Counted from the stretch's first letter, positions 1 to 7,539 are shown. The stretch is 11,386 bases of DNA from UBA9848 sp003454065 (GCA_946629155.1 CAMOXM010000040.1:1-11386), one strand, 5' to 3'. The notes: a model not told the origin generated them from the sequence alone. Translations and numbers: made by a program.

Positions 1-1
1 G

Positions 2-910
2 TTGAAGGACATTCCTTTTTACAATGGCTATTATGTCAAGAAGGGAGAACCGCTCCTCAGGGCGTATCCCGGCCATAAATTCGCTGCGGTTTGCATAAAT
101 TATGGCAAGATAAACGAGATAGGAGGCCTCAAGGAAGGCAACGCCTGCACTATACGTCTTACATCGAAGGGCAGATATTTCAGAGAGCAGGCGCTTAATT
201 CCCTTTCGTATTCGGACAATCGCAGCGATTATGAAAGCGATGAGGTTTTCGCCAACTTCAGGAATGTCAAAGTCGGAGACATAGGCGCCGGCAAGCTCTA
301 TCGGAGCGCAAGCCCCATCGATAACAGTCACTCGCGCGCCTTGTATGCCGATCAGTTGGTTCAGGGTGCGAGAATCTCGCTGGTTTTGAATTTGGCGGAC
401 AGCAGGAACGACATAAACAGATACACGGAAAAAGACGATTTCAAAAGCTCGTATTACATCAGGCTTTTCGATTCCGGTCGCGTTCTTCCGCTGTCTTTGG
501 CGGTGGATTTCAGCTCATCTGATTTTAAAACCAAGTTGGTGGATGGATTGCGCAAGCTTGCCGACATGAATGCAAGCGGTCCGATTCTGGTTCATTGCAC
601 CGAGGGCAAGGACAGAGCCGGTTTCGTTTCCGCGCTCTTGGAGGCTCTCATGGGTGCGAGTTACGAGGAAATTGTCGGCGATTACATGCTGTCTTATAAG
701 AACTATTATAGCATAACCAAAGAGAAGGATTCTCAAAAGTATGCCGTGATAGTCAGCAATAACATAGATGAAATGCTCAAGGTGATCGCAGGCGTCAGCG
801 ATGCGAAGAACCTTTCGAGAGAGGGGTTGAGGAACGGTGCGATGCGCTATCTCAAGAGCGGAGGCGCGACTGAAGAGCAGATACGGAAAATAGTGTCGAT
901 GCTGACATAA
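2..910 (+). CDS. Tyrosine-protein phosphatase (Cys-based, Y_phosphatase3/DSP-like), possibly 5'-partial
   Basis: This is a likely cytoplasmic protein-tyrosine or lipid phosphatase using a cysteinyl-phosphate intermediate. The P-loop HCTEGKDRAG lies at residues 198-207, with nucleophile C199 and phosphate-binding R205. Residues about 84-105 (FANFRNV ... GKLYRSASP) match the N-terminal signature of bacterial phosphatases of the MptpB-like type. Residues 1-80 form a separate beta-rich region found ahead of such phosphatases in some anaerobes; its function is unknown to me. The frame opens with TTG at base 2, right at the window edge, and no ribosome binding site can be seen. The true start, and any signal peptide, may therefore lie upstream. 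The stop is 2 bp before the first possible purB ATG, so it is probably co-transcribed with purB. The substrate cannot be inferred. The catalytic family is well supported; the 5' end is not. Confidence 0.85.
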   Translation: MKDIPFYNGYYVKKGEPLLRAYPGHKFAAVCINYGKINEIGGLKEGNACTIRLTSKGRYFREQALNSLSYSDNRSDYESDEVFANFRNVKVGDIGAGKLYRSASPIDNSHSRALYADQLVQGARISLVLNLADSRNDINRYTEKDDFKSSYYIRLFDSGRVLPLSLAVDFSSSDFKTKLVDGLRKLADMNASGPILVHCTEGKDRAGFVSALLEALMGASYEEIVGDYMLSYKNYYSITKEKDSQKYAVIVSNNIDEMLKVIAGVSDAKNLSREGLRNGAMRYLKSGGATEEQIRKIVSMLT

Positions 911-927
911 CAATGGATGTTTCCGAG

Positions 928-935
928 AAGGAAAG
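928..935 (+). promoter_or_regulatory. Ribosome binding site favouring the inner purB start
   Basis: AAGGAAAG lies 10-17 bases before the ATG at 946, inside the longer frame that opens at ATG 913. No purine-rich site precedes ATG 913. This favours 946 as the translated start, although the spacing is somewhat long and 913 remains possible. Confidence 0.4.
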
Positions 936-945
936 TGTTTTAAAA

Positions 946-2349
946 ATGTCGGATATGGATTTTTCCGGTTTCGCTTCGGTGTTTTCGTGGAGATACGCCT
1001 CGGATGAGATGAGGCGAATATGGTCGGAGGAGCATAAGCGCCGGCTTTTGCGCAAGGTGTGGGTTGCTTTGGCGGAGGCGCAAAATGGGTTCGGGCTTGT
1101 CAGCGATGAGGAACTCGCCGATATCAAAGCGCATGAAGCCGATGTCGATATACCGAAAAGCTTGGAAGTGGAAAAGGAGACGCGGCATGACCTGATGGCC
1201 GAGATAAAGGTTTTCAGCGGACAATGCCCTGTTGGCGGCGGGAAAGTGCATCTTGGCGCGACAAGCGCGGATATATTGGATAATGCCGATGCGATCAGGA
1301 TAAAGGAATCGTTTGAAATCGTGAAACGGCGTCTGCATGAGACTCTTGCCGCATTCTGTTCGCTGATAAGAAAGTATGCCGGCGTTTCGGCTATGGCTTG
1401 GACGCATCTTCAGAGCGCGGAATGCACTACGATAGGCTATAGGTTCGCGCTATACGCCGATGAATTCTTCAGAATTAGCAAGGAATTGGAGAAATTCGAG
1501 GTTTTGGGAAAAGGATTCAAAGGCGCTTGCGGGAATGCTTCGAGCTATGAGCTGCTTTTGGGTTTCAAAGGCGCGGAGAAGCTGGAGAAGGACGCTCTCT
1601 CCCTTCTCGGCTTGAAGGCGTTTCAGGTTACCACTCAGGTATATCCGAGAAGTCAGGATTACCGCGTGCTGACGCTTTTATCTGAAATCGCATTGATATG
1701 CGCTAAATTCGCTATCGACGCGCGCATGCTCCAAAGCTCCGGAATAGGCGGCGAATTGCGCGAGGCGTTTTCGAAAAATCAGGTTGGCTCGTCCGCCATG
1801 CCCTTTAAGAGGAATCCTGTGAGCATGGAGAAGGTATCGTCGCTTTGCAGGATGGTCCAATCCTTCGTTCAGGTGGCATGGGAGAACGGGGCGAATAGCA
1901 TTCTCGAGCGCACGCTCGATGACAGCGCGAATAGGAGAATGATACTCAGCGGAGGGTTTTTGTGCATAGACGAGATATTGATCACGTTGAATAAGACGTT
2001 GTCGGGGCTTGAAGTCGATACGGTCGCGGTGCGTGCGAATCTCGATAGGTTCGGTGCGTATTCCGGAACGGAAGTTCTCATAATGGAGGCTTGCAAAAGG
2101 GGTGCCGACCGGCAACGCATGCATGAGGAGATCAGGTGCGCGAGCATGAAATCCTATGAGTATCTGAGGGCTAACGGACGCAGCAATCTGATAGAACTGC
2201 TCACTGAAAACGGATACGTTTTGAAATATCTTGGCAAAACTGATATAATCAAGTGCGTTAATGCGCATTCGTCTTTGAAGTTCTCTGAAAACAGGGCGCT
2301 GAAGATATGCGGAATGATAGGTAAAGCATTGGAATCTGGTATGTTCTGA
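946..2349 (+). CDS. purB: Adenylosuccinate lyase
   Basis: PurB catalyses two fumarate-releasing steps: SAICAR to AICAR, and adenylosuccinate to AMP, in purine synthesis. It belongs to the fumarase/aspartase superfamily and is normally a cytosolic homotetramer. Numbering from ATG 913, it shows RHD (91-93), KVHLGATS (111-118) with H113, TH at 164-165 carrying the expected general acid H165, and the mobile signature loop GSSAMPFKRNP (292-302) with the catalytic serine. Total length (467 or 478 aa) is normal for the family. The start at 946 is chosen because a Shine-Dalgarno-like AAGGAAAG precedes it. The alternative ATG 913 adds 11 residues, giving only 2 bp after the phosphatase stop. The stop TGA overlaps the ribosome binding site of the next gene. 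The second catalytic motif reads THLQSAECTT rather than the usual QPAQ- or HAEP-type sequence, a mild divergence. Alternative lyases (ArgH, AspA) fit less well. Confidence 0.93.
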   Translation: MSDMDFSGFASVFSWRYASDEMRRIWSEEHKRRLLRKVWVALAEAQNGFGLVSDEELADIKAHEADVDIPKSLEVEKETRHDLMAEIKVFSGQCPVGGGKVHLGATSADILDNADAIRIKESFEIVKRRLHETLAAFCSLIRKYAGVSAMAWTHLQSAECTTIGYRFALYADEFFRISKELEKFEVLGKGFKGACGNASSYELLLGFKGAEKLEKDALSLLGLKAFQVTTQVYPRSQDYRVLTLLSEIALICAKFAIDARMLQSSGIGGELREAFSKNQVGSSAMPFKRNPVSMEKVSSLCRMVQSFVQVAWENGANSILERTLDDSANRRMILSGGFLCIDEILITLNKTLSGLEVDTVAVRANLDRFGAYSGTEVLIMEACKRGADRQRMHEEIRCASMKSYEYLRANGRSNLIELLTENGYVLKYLGKTDIIKCVNAHSSLKFSENRALKICGMIGKALESGMF

Positions 2350-2361
2350 AGGTGTGCGTAA

Positions 2362-3981
2362 GTGAAAGTATTAGTAGTAGATGATGAAGTCAATTTGAGG
2401 AACACGGTTGTCAAATTTCTCGAAATCGAAGGTCATGTGGCAGTCGGAGCGTGCGATGGCCTTGACGGTTTGGAGAAGGTAAAAAGCGATAACTTCGATA
2501 TCATTATGACCGATTTGAAGATGCCGAGAATGACCGGTTTGCAATTTCTCGAGAAGCTTAAGGAGATGGGCGTCAGGACACCGACCATAATGATGAGCGC
2601 ATTCGGCGAGACCAAGGATGCTGTCAATGCCATGAAACTCGGAGCCAAGGACTACATAGTCAAGCCATTGGCTCTTGATGAAGTGCTCCTCAGGATAAAG
2701 AACGTCCATTCGATGTTTTGTCTGGAAAATTCGATCAACGCCATAAAGAAGGTTCAGGACGATGGATTCGTCGGAGAAAGCATGCCCATCAAGAACGTGA
2801 AGGCCACAGTGAGCAAGATTTCCAATGTTTCGTCAAATGTCCTGATTACGGGCGAGAGCGGAACAGGAAAGGAAGTGCTTGCGCATTACATACACAATAA
2901 TAGTCCGATGTCCAGCGGACCGTTCATGGCGATAAACATCGCAGGAGTTCCCGACAATCTGATAGAGAGCGAACTCTTCGGGTATGAAAAAGGCGCGTTT
3001 ACCGGAGCGACATCCAGGAAGTTGGGCCTTTTCGAAATGGCACAGGGCGGAACCGTGTTCTTGGATGAAATCGGCGACGCCACTCCGTCTTTGCAAGTCA
3101 AGCTTTTGAGGGTATTGCAGGAAAAGAAGATAATGCGTCTTTCCGGCACTTCCGAAATTCCGATAAACGTTCGTTTCATATCCGCAACCAATAGGAATAT
3201 CGAGAACGACGTCAAGGAGAAAAGGTTTCGCGAGGATTTGTATTTCAGGCTGAATGTGATAAAGATCAATCTGCCTCCTTTGAATCAGAGGACAGGGGAC
3301 ATTCCTCTTCTTGCGAAATATATGATACAGAAGTTCAACAAGAAGATGAGCAAGTCCGTCAAGGATCTTCATCCGATGACACTCAAGAAGCTAGAGGAAC
3401 ATAGGTTCACCGGAAATGTGAGGGAGCTGGAGAATCTGATAGAGCGGGCTATGATATTTTGCACCGATGAGGACTACATATTGCCCGAGATGATTTCCTT
3501 CTCTGCGATTTCCGGCACTTCGGGAGGCGGAGCATTCGGAGGCATGCAAGGGATGCAGGGCGGGTACCCGCCAGGTCAAGGTTTCGCGGGCGGTATGCAG
3601 GGCGGGTACATGCCTCAGGGCTTTGCCGGAAATCAGGGCTGGCAGGGCGGCATGCCGGTAGGCGGGTATGGCGGTTATGCGGGCGGATACGGCGGAAATT
3701 ACGGAGGATACCCGTCGCAGGGGTTCACAGGAGCCCAGGGCTTTGCCGGTCAGGGCGGGTTCAATCCGCAATACGGCTCTGGCCAGCCAATGGGAGCGAA
3801 TCCGGCAGCGCCTTCGCAGAACTCGTCTGCTAATGGAGGCTCGCTATCTCTCAGAGATGCTGAAATCGAGAACATCAAGAAGGCTTTGATAAAGCACGAA
3901 GGCAACAGATCCAAAGCCGCGGAGGAATTAGGGATTTCCAGAAGGACGCTTTTGAACAAGATAGAAGAATACGGCTTATGA
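2362..3981 (+). CDS. NtrC-family sigma-54-dependent response regulator with a Gly/Gln/Tyr-rich linker
   Basis: This is a three-domain enhancer-binding activator. The receiver (1-120) has acidic pair D7/D8, phosphoacceptor D51 (MTDLKMPR) and K101. The AAA+ domain (about 135-380) has Walker A GESGTGKE (164-171), the sigma-54 contact loop GAFTGA (211-216), Walker B VFLDEIG (232-238) and arginine fingers near R290/R296. A Fis-type helix-turn-helix occupies 496-539 (EGNRSKAAEELGISRRTLLNKI). Between AAA+ and Fis lie about 100 residues (388-487) with 38 Gly and no charged residue, which is unusual. The start is GTG, with AAGGTG 7 bases upstream overlapping the purB stop. The frame ends in an ATGA overlap with the next gene, so translation is probably coupled. 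No sensor kinase is present in the window, so its partner and targets are unknown. A sigma-54-containing host is implied by the intact GAFTGA. Confidence 0.93.
   Translation: MKVLVVDDEVNLRNTVVKFLEIEGHVAVGACDGLDGLEKVKSDNFDIIMTDLKMPRMTGLQFLEKLKEMGVRTPTIMMSAFGETKDAVNAMKLGAKDYIVKPLALDEVLLRIKNVHSMFCLENSINAIKKVQDDGFVGESMPIKNVKATVSKISNVSSNVLITGESGTGKEVLAHYIHNNSPMSSGPFMAINIAGVPDNLIESELFGYEKGAFTGATSRKLGLFEMAQGGTVFLDEIGDATPSLQVKLLRVLQEKKIMRLSGTSEIPINVRFISATNRNIENDVKEKRFREDLYFRLNVIKINLPPLNQRTGDIPLLAKYMIQKFNKKMSKSVKDLHPMTLKKLEEHRFTGNVRELENLIERAMIFCTDEDYILPEMISFSAISGTSGGGAFGGMQGMQGGYPPGQGFAGGMQGGYMPQGFAGNQGWQGGMPVGGYGGYAGGYGGNYGGYPSQGFTGAQGFAGQGGFNPQYGSGQPMGANPAAPSQNSSANGGSLSLRDAEIENIKKALIKHEGNRSKAAEELGISRRTLLNKIEEYGL
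3520..3831 (+). repeat. Degenerate repeats encoding the uncharged Gly-rich linker of the NtrC-family regulator
   Basis: This coding stretch contains repeated blocks such as MQGGY and QGFAG/QGFTG (three and four copies), then a GGY-rich run. Codons for Gly vary (ggc, ggg, gga), and the DNA repeats are diverged rather than perfect, so the segment appears to be an established part of the protein. The coding frame stays open throughout and the Fis domain follows in frame, which argues against an assembly artefact. Confidence 0.8.
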
Positions 3982-5528
3982 TTTGCATAAGAAATGCAAA
4001 GCTCGTCGATAATGTCTCCTCATCTTCGTATTTGGCTTGCCTGATTCTTCAAAAAAGGCGCAAGGGCGAAAAAGACGAAGATTCTTGCGAGAGCGGTTTC
4101 TCGAATTTTTCCGATTATGATGTTCTGAAAATCATCAAATTGGATGAGCCTTGCGATGCTGATTTCTTCAAGCGATTCCAACATTCGGGCGATTTGCCTC
4201 TGACATCAGCCGAGACGGTTGATTTCGATGGCGACTATTTGCTTCCTTCATTCATAGATTTTCATTGCCATAGCGAATTTTTGTATCTTCGCGATCCGAC
4301 AATTACTATTCGCAGGGACGATTTGATAGGCGGGGAAGTCGTCGGGAATTGCGGCATATCGATTTATCCCGTATCCAATGATGGCGTTCAAAGGAAATTG
4401 CTTCGAGATAATGTCCTCAGCATCTTGGGATGCTGGCCGGAGGGCTTGCCGGAATGGAGGGGTTTCGGTCAGTTCAAGCGGGTTTTCGACGGTTTGCCCG
4501 TTGCAAATCACATCAAGTTTTTGCAAGGGCATTCGGCATTGAGAATAGCTGCGATGGGTGGGAATGCCAATCGAAAAGCGGAAAAGAGCGAAATCATCAA
4601 GATGCAGCGAATGCTCGATGAGGCGATGGGGTCGGGGGCGTTGGGTTTTTCGACAGGGTTGTATTACGCACCTTGCGTTTTCGCTGATGAAAGCGAAATC
4701 CTCGCTCTCTTGGAAGTCGTGCGCGAACATGACGGTCTATTTGCCATTCATAGGCGCGAAGAGGGAAACGGCGGTTTGGCTTCGACAGCGGAAGCGATAA
4801 GTTATGCGAAAAAGGCCAAGGTAAGGCTTCAGATATCTCATCTCAAAGCAATCGGAGATTCGAATCAGAATCAAGTCGATGCGATTTTGGATATGATAGA
4901 CAAGGCCCATGCGGAAGGGCTTGATGTCGCTTTCGATCAATACCCCTATGTTTATGGCAGCACTAGCCTTGCGTCGCTTCTTCCTCCTCAGATTCTCAGC
5001 GACGGCGAAAGCGTCTATAAGTTCAGGCTAATGAATGATGCTTCGTACAGGGAAAAGACCAAATCTTTGATGATGAATCCGCTCGGCTTTGAAAGCATTG
5101 CGCAACTCGTCCGCCATGATAGGATATTCATACAATATTCGGATTCGTTCGGGGATATGATAGGCAAGAGCATTGCTGAAATCGCTTCGCTTTGGAATAA
5201 AGACAGCTTAGATGCGATATTGGACATAATCGCTCGCGAGAATGGCATTTGCACTATGAGGGATCTGACGCAAAGCGAGGAGAACCTGCTTAAGATCATG
5301 AGCCATCCTCTTTCGATTTATTGCACTGACGCGCTTTTCGCAGGGAAGATTTGGCACGATCGGAGCCGCAATGCTTCTAGGCACATGCTGAGAAGCTATT
5401 CCAAACAGGTTGGCATCGAGAATCTGGTAAGAAGAGCCACATCTCGAAGCGCTGAGCGTCTGAGACTTGAAGACAAGAAGAAAATAATCGAAGGCGCTGT
5501 GGTTGAATTGGTCAGATTCAAGCTTTAA
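3978..5528 (+). CDS. N-acyl-D-amino-acid deacylase-like amidohydrolase (D-aminoacylase family)
   Basis: This is a predicted zinc hydrolase of the amidohydrolase superfamily. Family members release D-amino acids from N-acyl-D-amino acids, or act on related amides. Visible motifs are the metal site HCH (96-98), GNCG with metal-bridging C125, GHSALR (184-189), the FSTGLYY segment near 224-230, H258 in AIHRRE, H288 in ISHLK, DQYPY (320-324), and catalytic D451 in YCTDAL. The C-terminus (SAERLRLEDKKKIIEGAVVELV) follows the usual pattern of the family's beta-sandwich return. The HxH lies about 30 residues later than is usual, because of a charged, Cys-containing insert (about 25-80). The ATG overlaps the stop of the preceding regulator gene (ATGA), and no independent Shine-Dalgarno sequence is obvious. 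The exact substrate is unknown; it may act on D-amino-acid-containing wall or diet-derived compounds, which is inference only. Confidence 0.85.
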   Translation: MICIRNAKLVDNVSSSSYLACLILQKRRKGEKDEDSCESGFSNFSDYDVLKIIKLDEPCDADFFKRFQHSGDLPLTSAETVDFDGDYLLPSFIDFHCHSEFLYLRDPTITIRRDDLIGGEVVGNCGISIYPVSNDGVQRKLLRDNVLSILGCWPEGLPEWRGFGQFKRVFDGLPVANHIKFLQGHSALRIAAMGGNANRKAEKSEIIKMQRMLDEAMGSGALGFSTGLYYAPCVFADESEILALLEVVREHDGLFAIHRREEGNGGLASTAEAISYAKKAKVRLQISHLKAIGDSNQNQVDAILDMIDKAHAEGLDVAFDQYPYVYGSTSLASLLPPQILSDGESVYKFRLMNDASYREKTKSLMMNPLGFESIAQLVRHDRIFIQYSDSFGDMIGKSIAEIASLWNKDSLDAILDIIARENGICTMRDLTQSEENLLKIMSHPLSIYCTDALFAGKIWHDRSRNASRHMLRSYSKQVGIENLVRRATSRSAERLRLEDKKKIIEGAVVELVRFKL

Positions 5529-5551
5529 TTGCGCTTGTTTTTGCTACAAGT

Positions 5552-5580
5552 GCGACAAAAGCCTTTTTTAGCGATATTAA
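5552..5580 (+). promoter_or_regulatory. Candidate weak sigma-70-type promoter for recA
   Basis: GCGACA (5552-5557) and TATTAA (5575-5580) are separated by 17 bp. Each matches the consensus at four of six bases. The implied start is near 5587, just ahead of the dyad. It is chosen by position and spacing; other AT-rich hexamers nearby could serve instead. Confidence 0.35.
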
Positions 5581-5590
5581 TATGTATGGG

Positions 5591-5619
5591 GATTTTCAAA
5601 AAAAGCATTTTTGGAAATC
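5591..5619 (+). promoter_or_regulatory. Imperfect 12-bp dyad upstream of recA, candidate operator
   Basis: GATTTTCAAAAA (5591-5602) and TTTTTGGAAATC (5608-5619) are inverted repeats matching at 11 of 12 positions around the 5-nt spacer AAGCA. The dyad sits between the candidate promoter and the recA ribosome binding site, where a repressor site would be expected. It does not match the E. coli (CTGT-N8-ACAG) or Bacillus (GAAC-N4-GTTC) SOS boxes. It could alternatively form an AT-rich RNA hairpin in the leader. Confidence 0.5.
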
Positions 5620-5645
5620 TGTCGAATCGGTTATAGGAGTCTATT

Positions 5646-6698
5646 ATGGCGGAAAAAAAGGAAAAGAACGATATAAGCAAGATCAAAAGCGAAAAGGAAA
5701 TGCTCATTGAAGAGGCGCGCCTGAAAATCGAAAAGCAATTCGGGAAAGGCAGCCTTATGAAACTTGGCGAGAATCCCAAGATGGATATCAAGGTGATACC
5801 GTCAGGATGCATTCTCTTGGACGAAGCGCTCGGCGTAGGCGGATATCCGCAAGGAAGGGTTATCGAAATATATGGTCCGGAATCATCCGGAAAGACGACT
5901 TTAGCGCTCCAGGCTGTCGCCCAATCGCAGAAAATGGGAGGAGTCGCCGCCTTCATAGATGCCGAGCATGCGTTAGATCCCGTTTATGCGAAAAGAATCG
6001 GGGTCGATATCAACGAATTGTGGATTTCGCAGCCCGATAGCGGCGAACAGGCTTTGGAGCTTGCCGAATCGCTCATAAAGACAGGGGCGATAGACATAAT
6101 GGTGATCGACAGCGTCGCAGCGCTTACGCCCATAGCGGAAATAGAAGGGGATATGGGCGACCAGCATGTCGGATTGCAGGCAAGGCTCATGAGTCAGGCG
6201 CTTAGAAAGCTCACCGCGCTTTTGTCCAAAAGCAATACCACTTTGATTTTCATAAATCAGATCAGGATGAAGATAGGGGTCATGTTCGGAAATCCCGAAA
6301 CGACGACAGGCGGCAATGCCCTAAAGTTCTATTCCTCCGTGCGAATCGAAGTCAGAAAAGGCGAATCGATAATGAAAGGCGACGAGGCGATCGGAAACAA
6401 GGTGAAAATCAAAATCGTCAAGAACAAGGTTGCTCCGCCTTTTAGGAAGTTCGAGACGGATTTGTATTTCGGCGAGGGGCTTTCAGAGGAGGCTGCTTTG
6501 ATCGATACGGCGCTGAGATTCGATATCTTGCAAAAAAGCGGCAGTTGGTACGCCTACAAGGAGGAGAAGATAGCGCAGGGCAGAGATAATCTCATTGCCT
6601 ATCTGAAGGCGAACCCGCAGGTGAAAGAAGAAATCGACAAGTCGGTCAGATCCCTTATGTTCGCCGACGACGACAGCGCGCGTTCGGAAGCGGAATAG
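5646..6698 (+). CDS. recA: Recombinase RecA
   Basis: RecA is the ATP-dependent strand-exchange filament protein for homologous recombination; in SOS-competent bacteria it is also the LexA co-protease. The length of 350 aa is standard. Walker A GPESSGKTT is at 77-85, Walker B IMVIDS at 151-156, the L1 region contains EIEGDMGDQHVG (165-176), loop L2 contains GVMFGNPETTTGGNALKF (211-228), and the family signature ALKFYSSVR is at 225-233. The C-terminus ends in an acidic tail (ADDDSARSEAE), as is usual. ATG 5646 follows AGGAG (5635-5639) by 6 bases. The N-terminus is Lys/Glu-rich before the conserved IEKQFGKGS. A dyad in the leader may regulate it. It converges on the radC-like gene with a 9-bp gap. 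Confidence 0.98.
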   Translation: MAEKKEKNDISKIKSEKEMLIEEARLKIEKQFGKGSLMKLGENPKMDIKVIPSGCILLDEALGVGGYPQGRVIEIYGPESSGKTTLALQAVAQSQKMGGVAAFIDAEHALDPVYAKRIGVDINELWISQPDSGEQALELAESLIKTGAIDIMVIDSVAALTPIAEIEGDMGDQHVGLQARLMSQALRKLTALLSKSNTTLIFINQIRMKIGVMFGNPETTTGGNALKFYSSVRIEVRKGESIMKGDEAIGNKVKIKIVKNKVAPPFRKFETDLYFGEGLSEEAALIDTALRFDILQKSGSWYAYKEEKIAQGRDNLIAYLKANPQVKEEIDKSVRSLMFADDDSARSEAE

Positions 6699-6707
6699 AA
6701 GGTCGTC

Positions 6708-7442
6708 TTACGTAAAGTTCAAGTCTTTGTGTTCGGCAAACGAGTGAAAGTTCCCTTGTCCGAATATTATGTGGTCGATCACTTGTATGCCTATGATTTT
6801 GCCGGCTTTTTGCAAGGTTATCGTGGTCTCTATGTCCGCATGAGACGGCTTGACATCACCCGTCGGATGGTTATGCGCGAGTATTATGCTGACAGCTCGC
6901 GCTTCTATCGCCCTTGAAAACACTTCCCTGGGATGGGTAATGGTCTGATTCGCCAAGCCTATGCTCACCACATTCGTGCTTATCACTTCATTGGCCGCAT
7001 TGAGTGCGATCACTATGAAATGCTCTTGGCTTTCCTCAGCGTATTTGTCAAGCACTTTGAAGCAATCTCCGGGGCATGATATTTTGCGTTTCATCAGATA
7101 TTTTCTCCTGAAAAGCTCGAATCCGGCAACTATTCCAGATGCCTTGGCGGTTTTTATTCCCTTCACCGCTTTCAGATCGAAGAAAATCCTCTCAAGATTG
7201 TCATTGCGCGACAATATCTTGCTCACCTCGCTTATCAATGCAAGGTTTCTCGCATTTTCATTGCAGATTCCGAGCATCAATTTTACGAGAACGGTATCAG
7301 AAAGAGATTCGAGACCTTCCGATTCCAATTTTTCCCTAGGCAATTTCCTTTCCGTAGCATCATTGACAGCATCAAGGTCATACATGCGGTTGCTGTTTTC
7401 GTTCATATTTTCGTTCATATTATCTTTCATTTTTACATTCAT
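6708..7442 (-). CDS. radC: RadC-family (UPF0758) JAB-domain protein
   Basis: This is a member of the RadC/UPF0758 family, historically linked to DNA repair though the biochemical role is unsettled. The N-terminal region contains the REKLESEGLESLSD motif (36-49) and a helix-hairpin-helix-like segment VKGIKTAKASG (93-103). The C-terminal JAMM/JAB metalloprotease-like domain has E140, HNH with H190/H192, S200 and D203 (AHNHPTGDVKPSHAD), then DHIIFG. The full-length domain ends at 244 aa. The first 20 residues are Asn/Met-rich, with five in-frame ATGs and a 12-bp direct duplication, so the exact start is uncertain. ATG 7442 is chosen because a promoter places +1 there. No Shine-Dalgarno sequence is seen before any of the ATGs. 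Such genes also occur on mobile elements, but here it lies beside recA in ordinary sequence. Confidence 0.9.
   Translation of the reverse strand: MNVKMKDNMNENMNENSNRMYDLDAVNDATERKLPREKLESEGLESLSDTVLVKLMLGICNENARNLALISEVSKILSRNDNLERIFFDLKAVKGIKTAKASGIVAGFELFRRKYLMKRKISCPGDCFKVLDKYAEESQEHFIVIALNAANEVISTNVVSIGLANQTITHPREVFSRAIEARAVSIILAHNHPTGDVKPSHADIETTITLQKAGKIIGIQVIDHIIFGQGNFHSFAEHKDLNFT
7395..7418 (-). repeat. Tandem 12-bp duplication at the radC 5' end
   Basis: Two adjacent 12-bp units, ATGAACGAAAAT and ATGAACGAAAAC on the minus strand, encode MNENMNEN. Each unit carries an in-frame ATG, so the number of possible start codons grows with copy number. A slippage origin is likely; any effect on expression is speculative. 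Confidence 0.7.
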
Positions 7443-7448
7443 GCTGTA

Positions 7449-7477
7449 TATATACCGAAAAACATTGTTTTTGTCAG
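7449..7477 (-). promoter_or_regulatory. Sigma-70-type promoter for the radC-like gene, leaderless
   Basis: On the minus strand, CTGACA (7477-7472) and TATATA (7454-7449) are separated by exactly 17 bp. Counting from the -10 hexamer, +1 falls on 7442, the A of the first ATG. This implies a transcript without a 5' leader, consistent with the absence of a Shine-Dalgarno sequence. The prediction is by eye. Confidence 0.5.
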
Positions 7478-7503
7478 AATTTTTTCAAAGCCTGTTATTT
7501 GAA

Positions 7504-7532
7504 TTGCAACCAAGAGAGCCAAGATGTATAAT
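7504..7532 (+). promoter_or_regulatory. Strong sigma-70-type promoter for the PHP phosphatase gene, leaderless
   Basis: TTGCAA (7504-7509) and a perfect TATAAT (7527-7532) are separated by 17 bp. The predicted +1 is about 7539, one base from the ATG at 7540. No Shine-Dalgarno sequence fits in the space. It is back to back with the radC promoter; the two -35 boxes are 26 bp apart. Confidence 0.6.
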
Positions 7533-7539
7533 TTTTATC

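Noticed and set aside
1678..2268. Long minus-strand open frame opposite purB.
   Set aside because: It has no recognisable motif or Shine-Dalgarno site and lies fully antisense to a conserved enzyme, so it is a codon-bias shadow.
5529..5570. Possible intrinsic terminator after the deacylase gene (stem 5531-5537 / 5547-5553, then a T-run at 5564-5569).
   Set aside because: The stem contains G-U pairing, the loop is 9 nt, and the T-run lies about 10 bases beyond the stem, so the arrangement is too weak to call.
6961..7539. Open frame continuous with the PHP phosphatase gene, extending upstream across radC on the + strand.
   Set aside because: It is antisense to the well-supported radC-like gene, and its hydrophobic residues are the typical shadow of the opposite strand. 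A promoter and ATG at 7540 define the real start.
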